DNA of 64,000 nucleotides from Butyrivibrio proteoclasticus (GTDB taxonomy: Bacteria > Bacillota > Clostridia > Lachnospirales > Lachnospiraceae): positions 17,669 through 81,668 of the forward strand of contig NZ_FOXO01000019.1 of NCBI RefSeq assembly GCF_900115735.1, in the 5' to 3' direction. The notes under the pieces were generated by a model. It did not search any database and was not told where the DNA came from. It saw nothing but the letters and a program-made list of their open reading frames with translations. Positions 17,058 to 25,368 of this stretch are shown here, piece after piece. The position numbers were made by a program, and so were the translations under genes. Positions within the stretch are counted from its first letter, which is position 1, and each line of letters opens with the position of its first letter.

Positions 17058-17969
17058 GTGGACTGTATGATATGTTTTTTACAAATGTTAGATTACTTCC
17101 TATACAAATTATGTAGGAAGTATTTTAAATATAGTTATGATAGGTATTCTGCATGTTTATTGAAGTTCGTGAAAATATGGATAGGGATAACAAGAAATAT
17201 ATCATGGGGAAAAAAAGGTAATAACCCGTTAAAAAAACGGTTGATAGTGAGCATGACAACAATTCCAGAAAGAATCGATACTGTTCATTGGTCAATTGAA
17301 AGTCTTTTGAGGCAACGGATTAAGCCTGACAAAATAATAATATATATTTCTGAGAAAGAGTTTGACGGGGTAAGAATACCAGATGAGATAAAGGAAAGAG
17401 AAGAAGTTGAGATAAAATATGTTGATAATTTACTGTCACATAAAAAATATTATTATACCATGAGGGATTATCCTGAAGATTTTACAATTACGGTTGATGA
17501 TGACATTATTTACTCGGAACAATTGATAGGTAATTTGCTGGATGCGTATCAAAAAAATGTGAACTCTATTATTTGTAGCAGAAGTAATATTATTAGACGT
17601 TTTAATGGCATCCCTGTAAAATATGCTAGGTGGAAAGGCTTTGAAGAGTATGGAATAAACTTTCAACCACACCCTAGTAATGTTTTTTTTACGACAGGTG
17701 GGGGAACTTTGATACCTAATTGGCTTATGCCAAGAGAAACGTTAAATATTGATTCTTTTATGAATATATGTCCTACAGCTGATGATGTTTGGTTGAATTA
17801 TATGGCAAGACTTGGCGGGGTCAAGATTGTTAATACTTGTTCGTATGATTGTCATTGCTTGTTTGAAATCAATAATGATGGAAAGAATTTGTCTGATATT
17901 AATATATATGACGGAGTAAACGATAAGTGTATAAAGGAAATGGCTCGAGTGTACAGAATAAACCTATAA
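17058..17969 (+). CDS. GT-A-fold glycosyltransferase
   Basis: A protein of about 303 residues. After an N-terminal stretch with no known motif comes a glycosyltransferase-like domain: RLIVSMTTIPERIDTVHWSI (first strand and helix), then ITVDDDIIYSEQLI, where the DDD triplet is the likely metal and nucleotide-sugar binding DxD motif. Later FFTTGGGTLIPNW and CPTADDVWLNYMARLGG resemble the acceptor and D-D-V-W region of this group. The start is uncertain: TTG 17055, GTG 17058 and ATG 17067 are all possible, with AAGG suitably spaced for GTG 17058. Confidence 0.72.
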   Translation: MDCMICFLQMLDYFLYKLCRKYFKYSYDRYSACLLKFVKIWIGITRNISWGKKGNNPLKKRLIVSMTTIPERIDTVHWSIESLLRQRIKPDKIIIYISEKEFDGVRIPDEIKEREEVEIKYVDNLLSHKKYYYTMRDYPEDFTITVDDDIIYSEQLIGNLLDAYQKNVNSIICSRSNIIRRFNGIPVKYARWKGFEEYGINFQPHPSNVFFTTGGGTLIPNWLMPRETLNIDSFMNICPTADDVWLNYMARLGGVKIVNTCSYDCHCLFEINNDGKNLSDINIYDGVNDKCIKEMARVYRINL

Positions 17970-18016
17970 ATTAACTGATTAAAATAGTTTATGGTCTGGT
18001 TATGTGATGGTTGAAT

Positions 18017-18637
18017 ATGAATGAATTGAAGTTTAAATCACAAGATAAAATACTAATTGTAGCTCCCCATCCGGATGATGAAATTATTGGTTGCGGTGGC
18101 TTGATATTAAGTTATCCAAAACAATGCGATGTTTTGTTATTAACGGATGGAAGTAAGGGACATAGGCTGTGGAGCCCATCTCGAACGGCTAGAATAAGAA
18201 AAAGAGAATTTGAGTCAGTTATGAAAAAATGCAACGTTTCTCATTATGTTTCACTAGGATTCAATGATCGAACGTTAAGCAGAATCGTTAATTGTTATCA
18301 TGGACAGAATTTAGATAAGTATGATTATGTGTTTGTTCCAAATAAATGTGAGACACATACTGATCATAGGGCATCTTTTTATCAGTTAGTATTAAACAGA
18401 TTTATTAGTTGTAGTAGATATAAAGTGTTTCAGTACGAGGTTTGGTCTCCGCTTTCTAACCCAACTCATATTCTTGATATTACAAGTTGTATGAATAATA
18501 AATTGGAAGTATTGGAGTTGTATCAAAGTCAAATTAATGAACTAAACTACATTGGAGCAGTAAAGGGGCTTAATCAGTATAGGGGGTTATTGAATCATTT
18601 TTCGTTTGCGGAGTGTTATCGCGAAGGGGTTCTATAA
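18017..18637 (+). CDS. PIG-L/LmbE-type N-acetylsugar deacetylase
   Basis: A 206-residue zinc-dependent deacetylase of the PIG-L family. The metal site APHPDDE is at residues 16-22, and the HTDH motif lies near residue 118, so the expected ligands are present. These enzymes remove acetyl groups from GlcNAc-type sugars linked to lipid or small molecules. The start is ATG 18017; TTG 18011 is possible. The stop overlaps the next start by one base (TAATG), so translation is probably coupled. In this locus it could expose an amine on a glycan sugar. Confidence 0.85.
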   Translation: MNELKFKSQDKILIVAPHPDDEIIGCGGLILSYPKQCDVLLLTDGSKGHRLWSPSRTARIRKREFESVMKKCNVSHYVSLGFNDRTLSRIVNCYHGQNLDKYDYVFVPNKCETHTDHRASFYQLVLNRFISCSRYKVFQYEVWSPLSNPTHILDITSCMNNKLEVLELYQSQINELNYIGAVKGLNQYRGLLNHFSFAECYREGVL

Positions 18638-20511
18638 TGAAAAAAAAAGACATACAAAATTATGATTTGTTAATAAAAGAGCTTTTGGAGAGAACCGGTA
18701 TATATTTTGTAGATGCTGATATTGAATGTATCAATGATTTTTTAAAAAATATTGTTGATATATTGACTGAATTGTTTAGATGTATATGCAAAGCCGAAGT
18801 AGTTATTAGGGGTGGTGGCGAAGAAACTAAATTCATATTGGAAACTCTTTACAGTGTAGATAAGTCTGTTTTGTCCAATATAACAGGTGTAATTGATAAT
18901 TATTCGAATAAAAAAGAAATGTACGGTATTCCAGTATTTGATATAAACGGTGTCTCGTTAGATGGCATTAATAAATGCATAATATGCAGTTTTAATTATA
19001 GATATGAGATGCGATGTGAGCTGGAAAGCAAATATCCTAGTATTGAGATAATAGATATTTATGATGTGTTGGCAAGCGAAGGATTCTTTTTTGACTCATC
19101 ATTTTTTAATAGAATTGACCCAAGATGTTTTTACTTGAAAATAAACTATTTTCGGAAACTATCTGAAAGCCAAGAGGGCGAAAACCCTTTATTTCTTAAA
19201 AAACTAATTTGCGCTTATATAAGCATTAGAGATTTTTATAATGCAATTAAGTATATAGATAAGTATAATAGATTGTTTTGCGATGGATTATTATTGTTTC
19301 GCAATGAGTTACAAGAATTGATGAATAGGTTGAAGGAGGATATTCTCAATATTGAAGGGGAACATATAGTTTGGCTATGGTTGGATCAACTAAGGTATTG
19401 TGATTTAGACCATATGGAGTATACGAATTCATTAAAAAATGAGTGTGTATCATTTGAAAAGTGCTACACCGAGAATTTGCAAACGTCAACAACTTTTAAA
19501 ATGATGTTTTCGGGAAAGGATGTATTGGATGGAAAAGCGTATGAAATAGATACTATTAATTCTGATAATAGTCCCTTATACAATTACTTAAAGCAAAAAG
19601 GATATGACTTTAGATATATTGGGTGGGGGAAGAATAACATCTATTTTGATGGGATAAGTTCATATTCTCTAGAAAAAGATAATTGTATAATCTCACTGAA
19701 TATCTGGAAAATGTTAATGGATATGCTTCGGAATAATACAGGAAAATCCTTGTATCTATTACATAGTTTTGAGTCTCATGAACATCACTATTGCGGAATG
19801 ATGACACAATCATTATATAATGTGTGGGATTCATCATTTGAAGCATTTTGTGATCGTTATTATGAATGCATTCAATATATAGATGCTCAACTTATGTTTT
19901 ATATGCCAATAATTAAGAAGAGGTTTTCTTTTATTCTTATGAGTGACCACGGTCAGGAATTGGAAAACGTTTATAAGTTCGATGAGAATGTAAATCCATT
20001 AAAGGAAAAGTACGTTATTGGTAGATGGAGTGAAAATTCATTGCATACTGTAATGATTGTGAAAAGTAAGTATTTCGGCCATAGAAAGTTTATGAGTTTA
20101 TTTTCACTGGTTGATTTTCTACAGATAGTTAGAAGTATTATAGATGAAAAATGGATGGTTGAAGAAAAAGAATACATAAAAATACAGTCTATGCCGTTCT
20201 ATAACGAGGGAGGACTGAAGAAAATAAAAGAAGCGAAAGATTACAAATTTGCAATGCTTGTGAAAGGGATATTAAAAGGAACGGGAAAATATTTAAAATA
20301 TGCTTCCGGTGAAGAGGAATACTATGTTAATGGCGATGACTACTCAAATGAAATAAATGAGCAAAAGTATAAGGAAGAGATAGATTGCTGTAGAAAACTA
20401 TGTGGTGAAATCGATTATACGATTTTTGATGAGGATAAGTATTGCAACGCGTTTCGATTGCTAAAGGAATATGAAAAATTACGAGTTTACAATGAAAAGG
20501 GTGGTCAATAG
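18637..20511 (+). CDS. Alkaline-phosphatase-superfamily transferase/hydrolase with N-terminal Rossmann-like part
   Basis: A 624-residue protein. The N-terminus (about 55-160) has a degenerate nucleotide-binding-like fold starting VVIRGGGEETKFILETL. The C-terminal half is sulfatase-like: NLQTSTTFKMMFSG provides the threonine nucleophile region, LYLLHSFESHEHHY a metal-ligand strand, and FILMSDHGQELEN the classic SDHG metal motif. Relatives include phosphoethanolamine transferases and LtaS, but no transmembrane segments are present, so it would be cytoplasmic. Its place just before the phosphonate genes suggests it moves or removes a phospho- or phosphonate group on the glycan (inference). The next gene starts directly after its stop. 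Confidence 0.72.
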   Translation: MKKKDIQNYDLLIKELLERTGIYFVDADIECINDFLKNIVDILTELFRCICKAEVVIRGGGEETKFILETLYSVDKSVLSNITGVIDNYSNKKEMYGIPVFDINGVSLDGINKCIICSFNYRYEMRCELESKYPSIEIIDIYDVLASEGFFFDSSFFNRIDPRCFYLKINYFRKLSESQEGENPLFLKKLICAYISIRDFYNAIKYIDKYNRLFCDGLLLFRNELQELMNRLKEDILNIEGEHIVWLWLDQLRYCDLDHMEYTNSLKNECVSFEKCYTENLQTSTTFKMMFSGKDVLDGKAYEIDTINSDNSPLYNYLKQKGYDFRYIGWGKNNIYFDGISSYSLEKDNCIISLNIWKMLMDMLRNNTGKSLYLLHSFESHEHHYCGMMTQSLYNVWDSSFEAFCDRYYECIQYIDAQLMFYMPIIKKRFSFILMSDHGQELENVYKFDENVNPLKEKYVIGRWSENSLHTVMIVKSKYFGHRKFMSLFSLVDFLQIVRSIIDEKWMVEEKEYIKIQSMPFYNEGGLKKIKEAKDYKFAMLVKGILKGTGKYLKYASGEEEYYVNGDDYSNEINEQKYKEEIDCCRKLCGEIDYTIFDEDKYCNAFRLLKEYEKLRVYNEKGGQ

Positions 20512-21033
20512 ATGAAAAAGCCTTTTCTTTTGTATTTGATAGGCACCAGTGGAAGCGGAAAGACGACCATTGGAACTAGATTAAATGAATATTTTAAGAC
20601 TAATGATGACAGAAAAGTCCAATTCATTGATGGTGATGACATCAGAGCTAGGTTTGGTGGCATGTTCGGGTATACCAAGGAAGAACGTATGAAATGCAAT
20701 CAGGCTACAAGGACGGTTGCGGAATATCTTCTTGAAAATGGTATTTCGGTAATCCTAACTGGTGTTGTAGCTTATGAGGAGATGAGGAATCAAATCAGGC
20801 AACAGTTTGGTGATAAATATATTCAATGTTATGTCAAATGTTCCTTAGAGGAATGCATGCGACGTGATCCCAAAGGATACTATAAGAAGTTTAAAGAAGG
20901 CCACATGAGCAATTTGAACGGAGCTAATGATACATATGAAACTCCGTTACAAAATGAAATAGTAGTTGATACTGAAGAATTATCAGTGGAAGAATCAATG
21001 AATCATATACTGAATTATCTGTCAAAGTGGTGA
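20512..21033 (+). CDS. APS-kinase-like small-molecule kinase
   Basis: A 173-residue P-loop kinase resembling CysC. The Walker A is GTSGSGKTT at residues 11-19, and IDGDDIRARFGG matches the DGD-x-x-R signature of APS kinases. TVAEYLLENGISVILTG corresponds to the following helix and strand. No ATP sulfurylase or sulfotransferase is visible, so sulfate activation is doubtful. Such CysC-like enzymes in glycan clusters may phosphorylate another substrate. It is fully embedded between the phosphatase-like gene (0-base gap) and the phosphonate fusion gene (5-base gap). Confidence 0.78.
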   Translation: MKKPFLLYLIGTSGSGKTTIGTRLNEYFKTNDDRKVQFIDGDDIRARFGGMFGYTKEERMKCNQATRTVAEYLLENGISVILTGVVAYEEMRNQIRQQFGDKYIQCYVKCSLEECMRRDPKGYYKKFKEGHMSNLNGANDTYETPLQNEIVVDTEELSVEESMNHILNYLSKW

Positions 21034-21038
21034 AAAGT

Positions 21039-23057
21039 ATGAAGGCACTTATACTTAACTCTGGCATGGGTACTCGGATGGGAGTACTAACATCAGAACA
21101 ACCTAAATGCATGACAGAGGTTTCTAATCACGAAACCATATTGTCGAGACAATTGAATACATTATCTCAGGTTGGGATAGATGATGTAATTATCACAACA
21201 GGATATTATGACGGCGTATTGGTTAATTATGTCCAGAGCCTTGAACTCCCGTTGAATATCACATTTGTAAAGAATGAGAAATACGATAGTACCAATTACA
21301 TTTATTCAATTTATTGTGCCAGGGACTATTTGGATGATGACATTATTCTAATGCACGGTGATATGGTATTTGAGAATTCCGTGTTGAATGATGTTGTGGC
21401 CTCAAATGCTTCTTGTATGGCAGTAAGCAGTTCGGTTGCTCTGCCTGAGAAGGACTTTAAGGCTGTACTTAAAGATGGACGTATCAAGGAAATAGGTATT
21501 GAGTTTTTCAGCGAAGCTGTGGCTGCCCAACCGTTATATAAGATTAATAAAGCTGATTGGAAGGTGTGGCTGGATAGGATTACTGATTACATCGAATCCG
21601 GAGAAGAAAATAAGCAGAAATGCTATGCCGAGAATGCATTTAATGAGGTAAGCAAAGAGTGTATCATCACACCGCTTGATGTACAAAACCGTCTTTGCAA
21701 TGAGGTTGATACTACTGAAGATTTAGCTGTGGTATCAAGTCGTCTTCATGAAATTGAAAATAGAACAGTCTATATGTGCTTCAGCACAGATATGTTACAT
21801 GGTGGTCATATCAGTATTATCCGAAAAGCGCAAAAATTGGGTAAATTAATCATCGGTGTGATGTCTGATGAAGCAGTAGCAAGTTATAAACGATATCCTT
21901 TGATTCCTTATGAGGATCGTAAGGCAATGTTTAGTTCTATAGCTGGAGTATGGAAAGTTGTAAAGCAGGACAGCTTGAGCTACAAGACAAATATAGAGAA
22001 ATATCAGCCGGATTATGTTGTACATGGGGATGATTGGCAGTGTGGATTTCAGAAGCCTGTACGAGATGAAGTAGTATCAGAATTGGCTGTTTATGGTGGG
22101 CGATTAGTTGAATTCCCATATAGTTCAGAGCAGAAATATAAGGATTTAGAAGCAAGAACGAAGACGGAACTATCTATGCCACATGTCAGAAGGGGCAGAT
22201 TAAAGAGGAGTATGGAGCTACAAGGGCTTATCACAGCTATGGAAGCTCATGATGGACTTACTGGATTGATAGTGGAAAATACCATTGTTCATGACAAGGG
22301 TGAAGCTCATCAGTTTGATGCTATGTGGGTTAGCTCTTTATGCGATTCTACGGCTAAAGGGAAACCGGACATAGAGCTTGTAGACATGACAAGTAGATTC
22401 CGCACTATTGAAGATTTAATGGAGGTAACGACAAAACCTATTATCTTTGATGGTGATACTGGCGGAAGGAGAGAACACTTCACTTATACAGTAAGAAGCC
22501 TTGAGCGTCTTGGAGTTTCGATGGTAATCATCGAAGATAAAACCGGTCTAAAAAAGAATAGCTTATTTGGAACGGAAGTTGAGCAAACTCAGGATAGTAT
22601 AGAGAACTTTTCGGCTAAAATCAGGGCAGGAAAAGCTGCTCAACAAACGAAAGAGTTTATGATCTGTGCCAGGATTGAGAGCTTGATACTTGAAAAAGGC
22701 CTTGATGATGCGCTGAATCGAGCCAGGGCGTATGTAGAGGCTGGAGCGGATGCAATAATGATCCACAGCAGAAAGAAAGAGCCTGATGAGATTTTTGAAT
22801 TCATTGATCAATTCAGAAGCGTAGATAAGAGCACGTTTCTTGTTGTTGTTCCGACAAGTTTTAACACGGTAACGGAAGAAGAATTCAAGGATAGAGGCGT
22901 AAATGTGGTCATTTATGCAAATCAGCTGATGAGAGCTACGGTTCCGGCGATTCAGAAGGCGGCGGAAACAGTTCTTATAAACCATCGCGCAAAAGAATGT
23001 GATGATTTCCTAATGCCTTTTTCTGAGATTATACGGCTTATCCCTGAGGAGGTATAA
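21039..23057 (+). CDS. aepX: Nucleotidyltransferase / cytidylyltransferase / PEP mutase fusion
   Basis: A 672-residue three-domain protein. Residues 1-240 are a sugar-nucleotidyltransferase-like domain (MKALILNSGMGTRMG, then EQPKCMTEV), similar to LicC and to PntC, the phosphonate cytidylyltransferase. Residues 245-370 are a CTP-transferase domain with the HGGH motif at 254-257; the usual RTxGxSTT signature is missing. Residues 380-672 are phosphoenolpyruvate mutase with the diagnostic EDK...NS motif (499-508). PEP mutase makes phosphonopyruvate from PEP, the first C-P bond. The other domains could activate the final phosphonate as a CMP ester for transfer to glycan. Start ATG 21039 gives a clean domain start. 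The reductase and decarboxylase genes follow. Confidence 0.9.
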   Translation: MKALILNSGMGTRMGVLTSEQPKCMTEVSNHETILSRQLNTLSQVGIDDVIITTGYYDGVLVNYVQSLELPLNITFVKNEKYDSTNYIYSIYCARDYLDDDIILMHGDMVFENSVLNDVVASNASCMAVSSSVALPEKDFKAVLKDGRIKEIGIEFFSEAVAAQPLYKINKADWKVWLDRITDYIESGEENKQKCYAENAFNEVSKECIITPLDVQNRLCNEVDTTEDLAVVSSRLHEIENRTVYMCFSTDMLHGGHISIIRKAQKLGKLIIGVMSDEAVASYKRYPLIPYEDRKAMFSSIAGVWKVVKQDSLSYKTNIEKYQPDYVVHGDDWQCGFQKPVRDEVVSELAVYGGRLVEFPYSSEQKYKDLEARTKTELSMPHVRRGRLKRSMELQGLITAMEAHDGLTGLIVENTIVHDKGEAHQFDAMWVSSLCDSTAKGKPDIELVDMTSRFRTIEDLMEVTTKPIIFDGDTGGRREHFTYTVRSLERLGVSMVIIEDKTGLKKNSLFGTEVEQTQDSIENFSAKIRAGKAAQQTKEFMICARIESLILEKGLDDALNRARAYVEAGADAIMIHSRKKEPDEIFEFIDQFRSVDKSTFLVVVPTSFNTVTEEEFKDRGVNVVIYANQLMRATVPAIQKAAETVLINHRAKECDDFLMPFSEIIRLIPEEV

Positions 23058-23059
23058 AA

Positions 23060-24178
23060 CTGGAACAGAAGATCTTACATGCCACAGAAGATTATCAAGA
23101 GTTGGATAAGTACGTTAAAGAGAAGAATATACAATCGATATTTCTTGTTTGTGGCGATTCATTACAATATTTGAAAATCAACGATTATATTAGTGATCTA
23201 TCAAAAAGAATTAAAATAGTTAAATTTTCAGATTTTAAGCCTAACCCGTTATATGAGTCTGTTGTTGAAGGAGTGAGAAAATACAGAGAATCAGGATGTG
23301 ATTTTCTTATGGCTGTTGGCGGTGGGAGTGCCATTGATGTAGCAAAATGTATAAAGCTTTATGCTAAGCTCCCAGGAGATGGGAAAAATGGTTCTTGGTT
23401 GCAGAGTGACGGAGAAGTGAACAACACAGAACTTCTTGTGATACCTACAACAGCGGGAACAGGTTCGGAAGCAACACGATATGCGGTTGTGTATTATGGT
23501 GGCAATAAGCAATCGATTACATCAGATACTATCATTCCTGATGCGGTTTTATTTGATCCGAGAGTTCTGGATTCATTACCTGACTATCAAAAGAAGAGCA
23601 CAGTAATGGATGCTCTTTGCCATGCAGTAGAGTCATTTTGGTCTGTTAACAGTACTAATGATAGCAAGGAATATTCGAGAACGGCTATAGAATTGATTAT
23701 TGAAAATATCGATGAGTTTGTAGTTGGTGATAACAGCAAGAATTCAATAATGCAGAAAGCAGCATTTATAGCTGGAAAAGCAATCAACATAACTCAAACT
23801 ACGGCTGGTCATGCAATGTGTTATGGATTAACAAGCAAATATGGGATTAGTCATGGTCATGCAGCTGCACTTTGTGTGCGGGAGTTATGGCCTTGGATGC
23901 TAAAGGCATCTGAAGAAGCGTGCATTGATAAGCGTGGTAATAAATACCTTAAGGAAACGTTTATAGAACTCGCTGAAGCATTTGGAGAAAATGATCTAAT
24001 GGATGGGTGCATGAAATTCCAGAATATCGTTGATAGATTAGAACTGATGCATCTGGTTGGAAATAAAGAAGATATAGAAGAACTTAGCAGGAATGTAAAT
24101 CCTGTGCGGCTTTCAAATAATCCGGTAAAACTTAATGAGGATGATATAACGAATCTCTATAAGGAGATTGTGAGGTAG
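23060..24178 (+). CDS. Iron-type alcohol dehydrogenase, predicted phosphonoacetaldehyde reductase
   Basis: A group III (Fe-dependent) alcohol dehydrogenase. AVGGGSAIDVAKCIKLYA binds NAD(P), PTTAGTGSEAT is the family signature, and HAVESF plus HAMCYGLTSKYGISHGHAA hold metal ligands. Between PEP mutase and phosphonopyruvate decarboxylase its expected job is to reduce phosphonoacetaldehyde to 2-hydroxyethylphosphonate. No AEP transaminase is present. The first usual start in frame is TTG 23102, but coding-like sequence (EQKILHATEDYQEL) continues upstream to CTG 23060, which has AGGAGG 7 bases before it. I therefore propose a CTG start, giving 372 residues. Confidence 0.83.
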   Translation: MEQKILHATEDYQELDKYVKEKNIQSIFLVCGDSLQYLKINDYISDLSKRIKIVKFSDFKPNPLYESVVEGVRKYRESGCDFLMAVGGGSAIDVAKCIKLYAKLPGDGKNGSWLQSDGEVNNTELLVIPTTAGTGSEATRYAVVYYGGNKQSITSDTIIPDAVLFDPRVLDSLPDYQKKSTVMDALCHAVESFWSVNSTNDSKEYSRTAIELIIENIDEFVVGDNSKNSIMQKAAFIAGKAINITQTTAGHAMCYGLTSKYGISHGHAAALCVRELWPWMLKASEEACIDKRGNKYLKETFIELAEAFGENDLMDGCMKFQNIVDRLELMHLVGNKEDIEELSRNVNPVRLSNNPVKLNEDDITNLYKEIVR

Positions 24179-24188
24179 CATTTAAGGA

Positions 24189-25310
24189 ATGAAAGTAGAA
24201 GATTTTGTAAAGATTATAAATTCTGACTTTTATACGGGAGTGCCTGATAGCCAGTTAAGACCTCTCTGTGACTATCTTTATAACACATACGGCATTGAAG
24301 GTAAGCACCATATTATTGCAGCAAATGAAGGAAATGCTGTGGGCATAGCTGCAGGATATCATCTTGCAACGGGGAAAGTGCCTGTTGTGTATATGCAGAA
24401 TAGTGGTGAAGGAAATGCAATCAACCCGATGGTAAGCCTTCTAAACGAGAAGGTTTACGGCATCCCAGTTGTGTTTGTCATAGGTTGGCGCGGAGAACCG
24501 GGTGTTCATGATGAACCTCAACATATCTATCAGGGAGAAGTAACACTAAGATTGCTTGATGATATGAAGGTTAAGTCATTTGTGATTCATGCGGACACAT
24601 CAGATTATGAAGTGGCTGATACAATGAGGAAATTTAAGCATATTCTCTTATCTGGTAACTCAGTGGCTTTTGTGATTGGAAAAGGTGCTTTGACAGATGC
24701 TCCAAAGGTGAGATTTAGCAATGAGAACAGCATGATTCGAGAGGAGATTATTCGACATATTATTGCTGTTACTGATGGAGATCCGATTATTAGTACTACA
24801 GGTAAAGCGTCGCGTGAATTATATGAAATTCGTGAGATAAATAAACACTCTCATAAGTATGACTTTTTAACAGTAGGCTCTATGGGGCATAGTAGTTCTA
24901 TTGCTTTAGGTGTTGCATTAAATAAGACCAACGAAAGAATTTGGTGCATTGATGGTGATGGTGCAGTGCTTATGCACCTAGGGGCAATGGCGGTTATTGG
25001 TGATAATAGACCAAGAAACATGATTCACATAGTTATTAATAATGGTGCACATGAATCTGTAGGTGGGATGCCTACAGTTGCAAGAAATATTGACTTGATA
25101 AGTATAGCAAAAGCCTGTGGGTATCCTTATGCTGTTTCTATAAACAACTATGAAAAACTAGATAGGGAACTTGAAAAAGCAAAGACTGGTGATGAACTTA
25201 GGTTCTTGGAGGTTAGAAGTTCTATCGAATCAAGAAAAGAATTAGGTAGACCAAAAACAATGCCATTAGAAAATAAGAAAAGGTTTATGGAATATTTAGT
25301 ATCATTGTGA
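24189..25310 (+). CDS. ppd: Phosphonopyruvate decarboxylase
   Basis: A 373-residue TPP enzyme that decarboxylates phosphonopyruvate to phosphonoacetaldehyde, the irreversible step that pulls PEP mutase forward. The N-terminal pyrimidine-binding part has DFYTGVPDSQLRPL and the catalytic glutamate in AANEGNAVGIAAGYHLA. The C-terminal part has the TPP-binding GDGAVLMHLGAMAVIG...NN motif and NGAHESVGGMPT, characteristic of this enzyme. Full length for the family. It lies 10 bases after the dehydrogenase. Confidence 0.93.
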   Translation: MKVEDFVKIINSDFYTGVPDSQLRPLCDYLYNTYGIEGKHHIIAANEGNAVGIAAGYHLATGKVPVVYMQNSGEGNAINPMVSLLNEKVYGIPVVFVIGWRGEPGVHDEPQHIYQGEVTLRLLDDMKVKSFVIHADTSDYEVADTMRKFKHILLSGNSVAFVIGKGALTDAPKVRFSNENSMIREEIIRHIIAVTDGDPIISTTGKASRELYEIREINKHSHKYDFLTVGSMGHSSSIALGVALNKTNERIWCIDGDGAVLMHLGAMAVIGDNRPRNMIHIVINNGAHESVGGMPTVARNIDLISIAKACGYPYAVSINNYEKLDRELEKAKTGDELRFLEVRSSIESRKELGRPKTMPLENKKRFMEYLVSL

Positions 25311-25368
25311 CATGACAAAGTATGTTAATATTTGGTTTACACACCACGAAAATAGGGAGTTTTGACAT

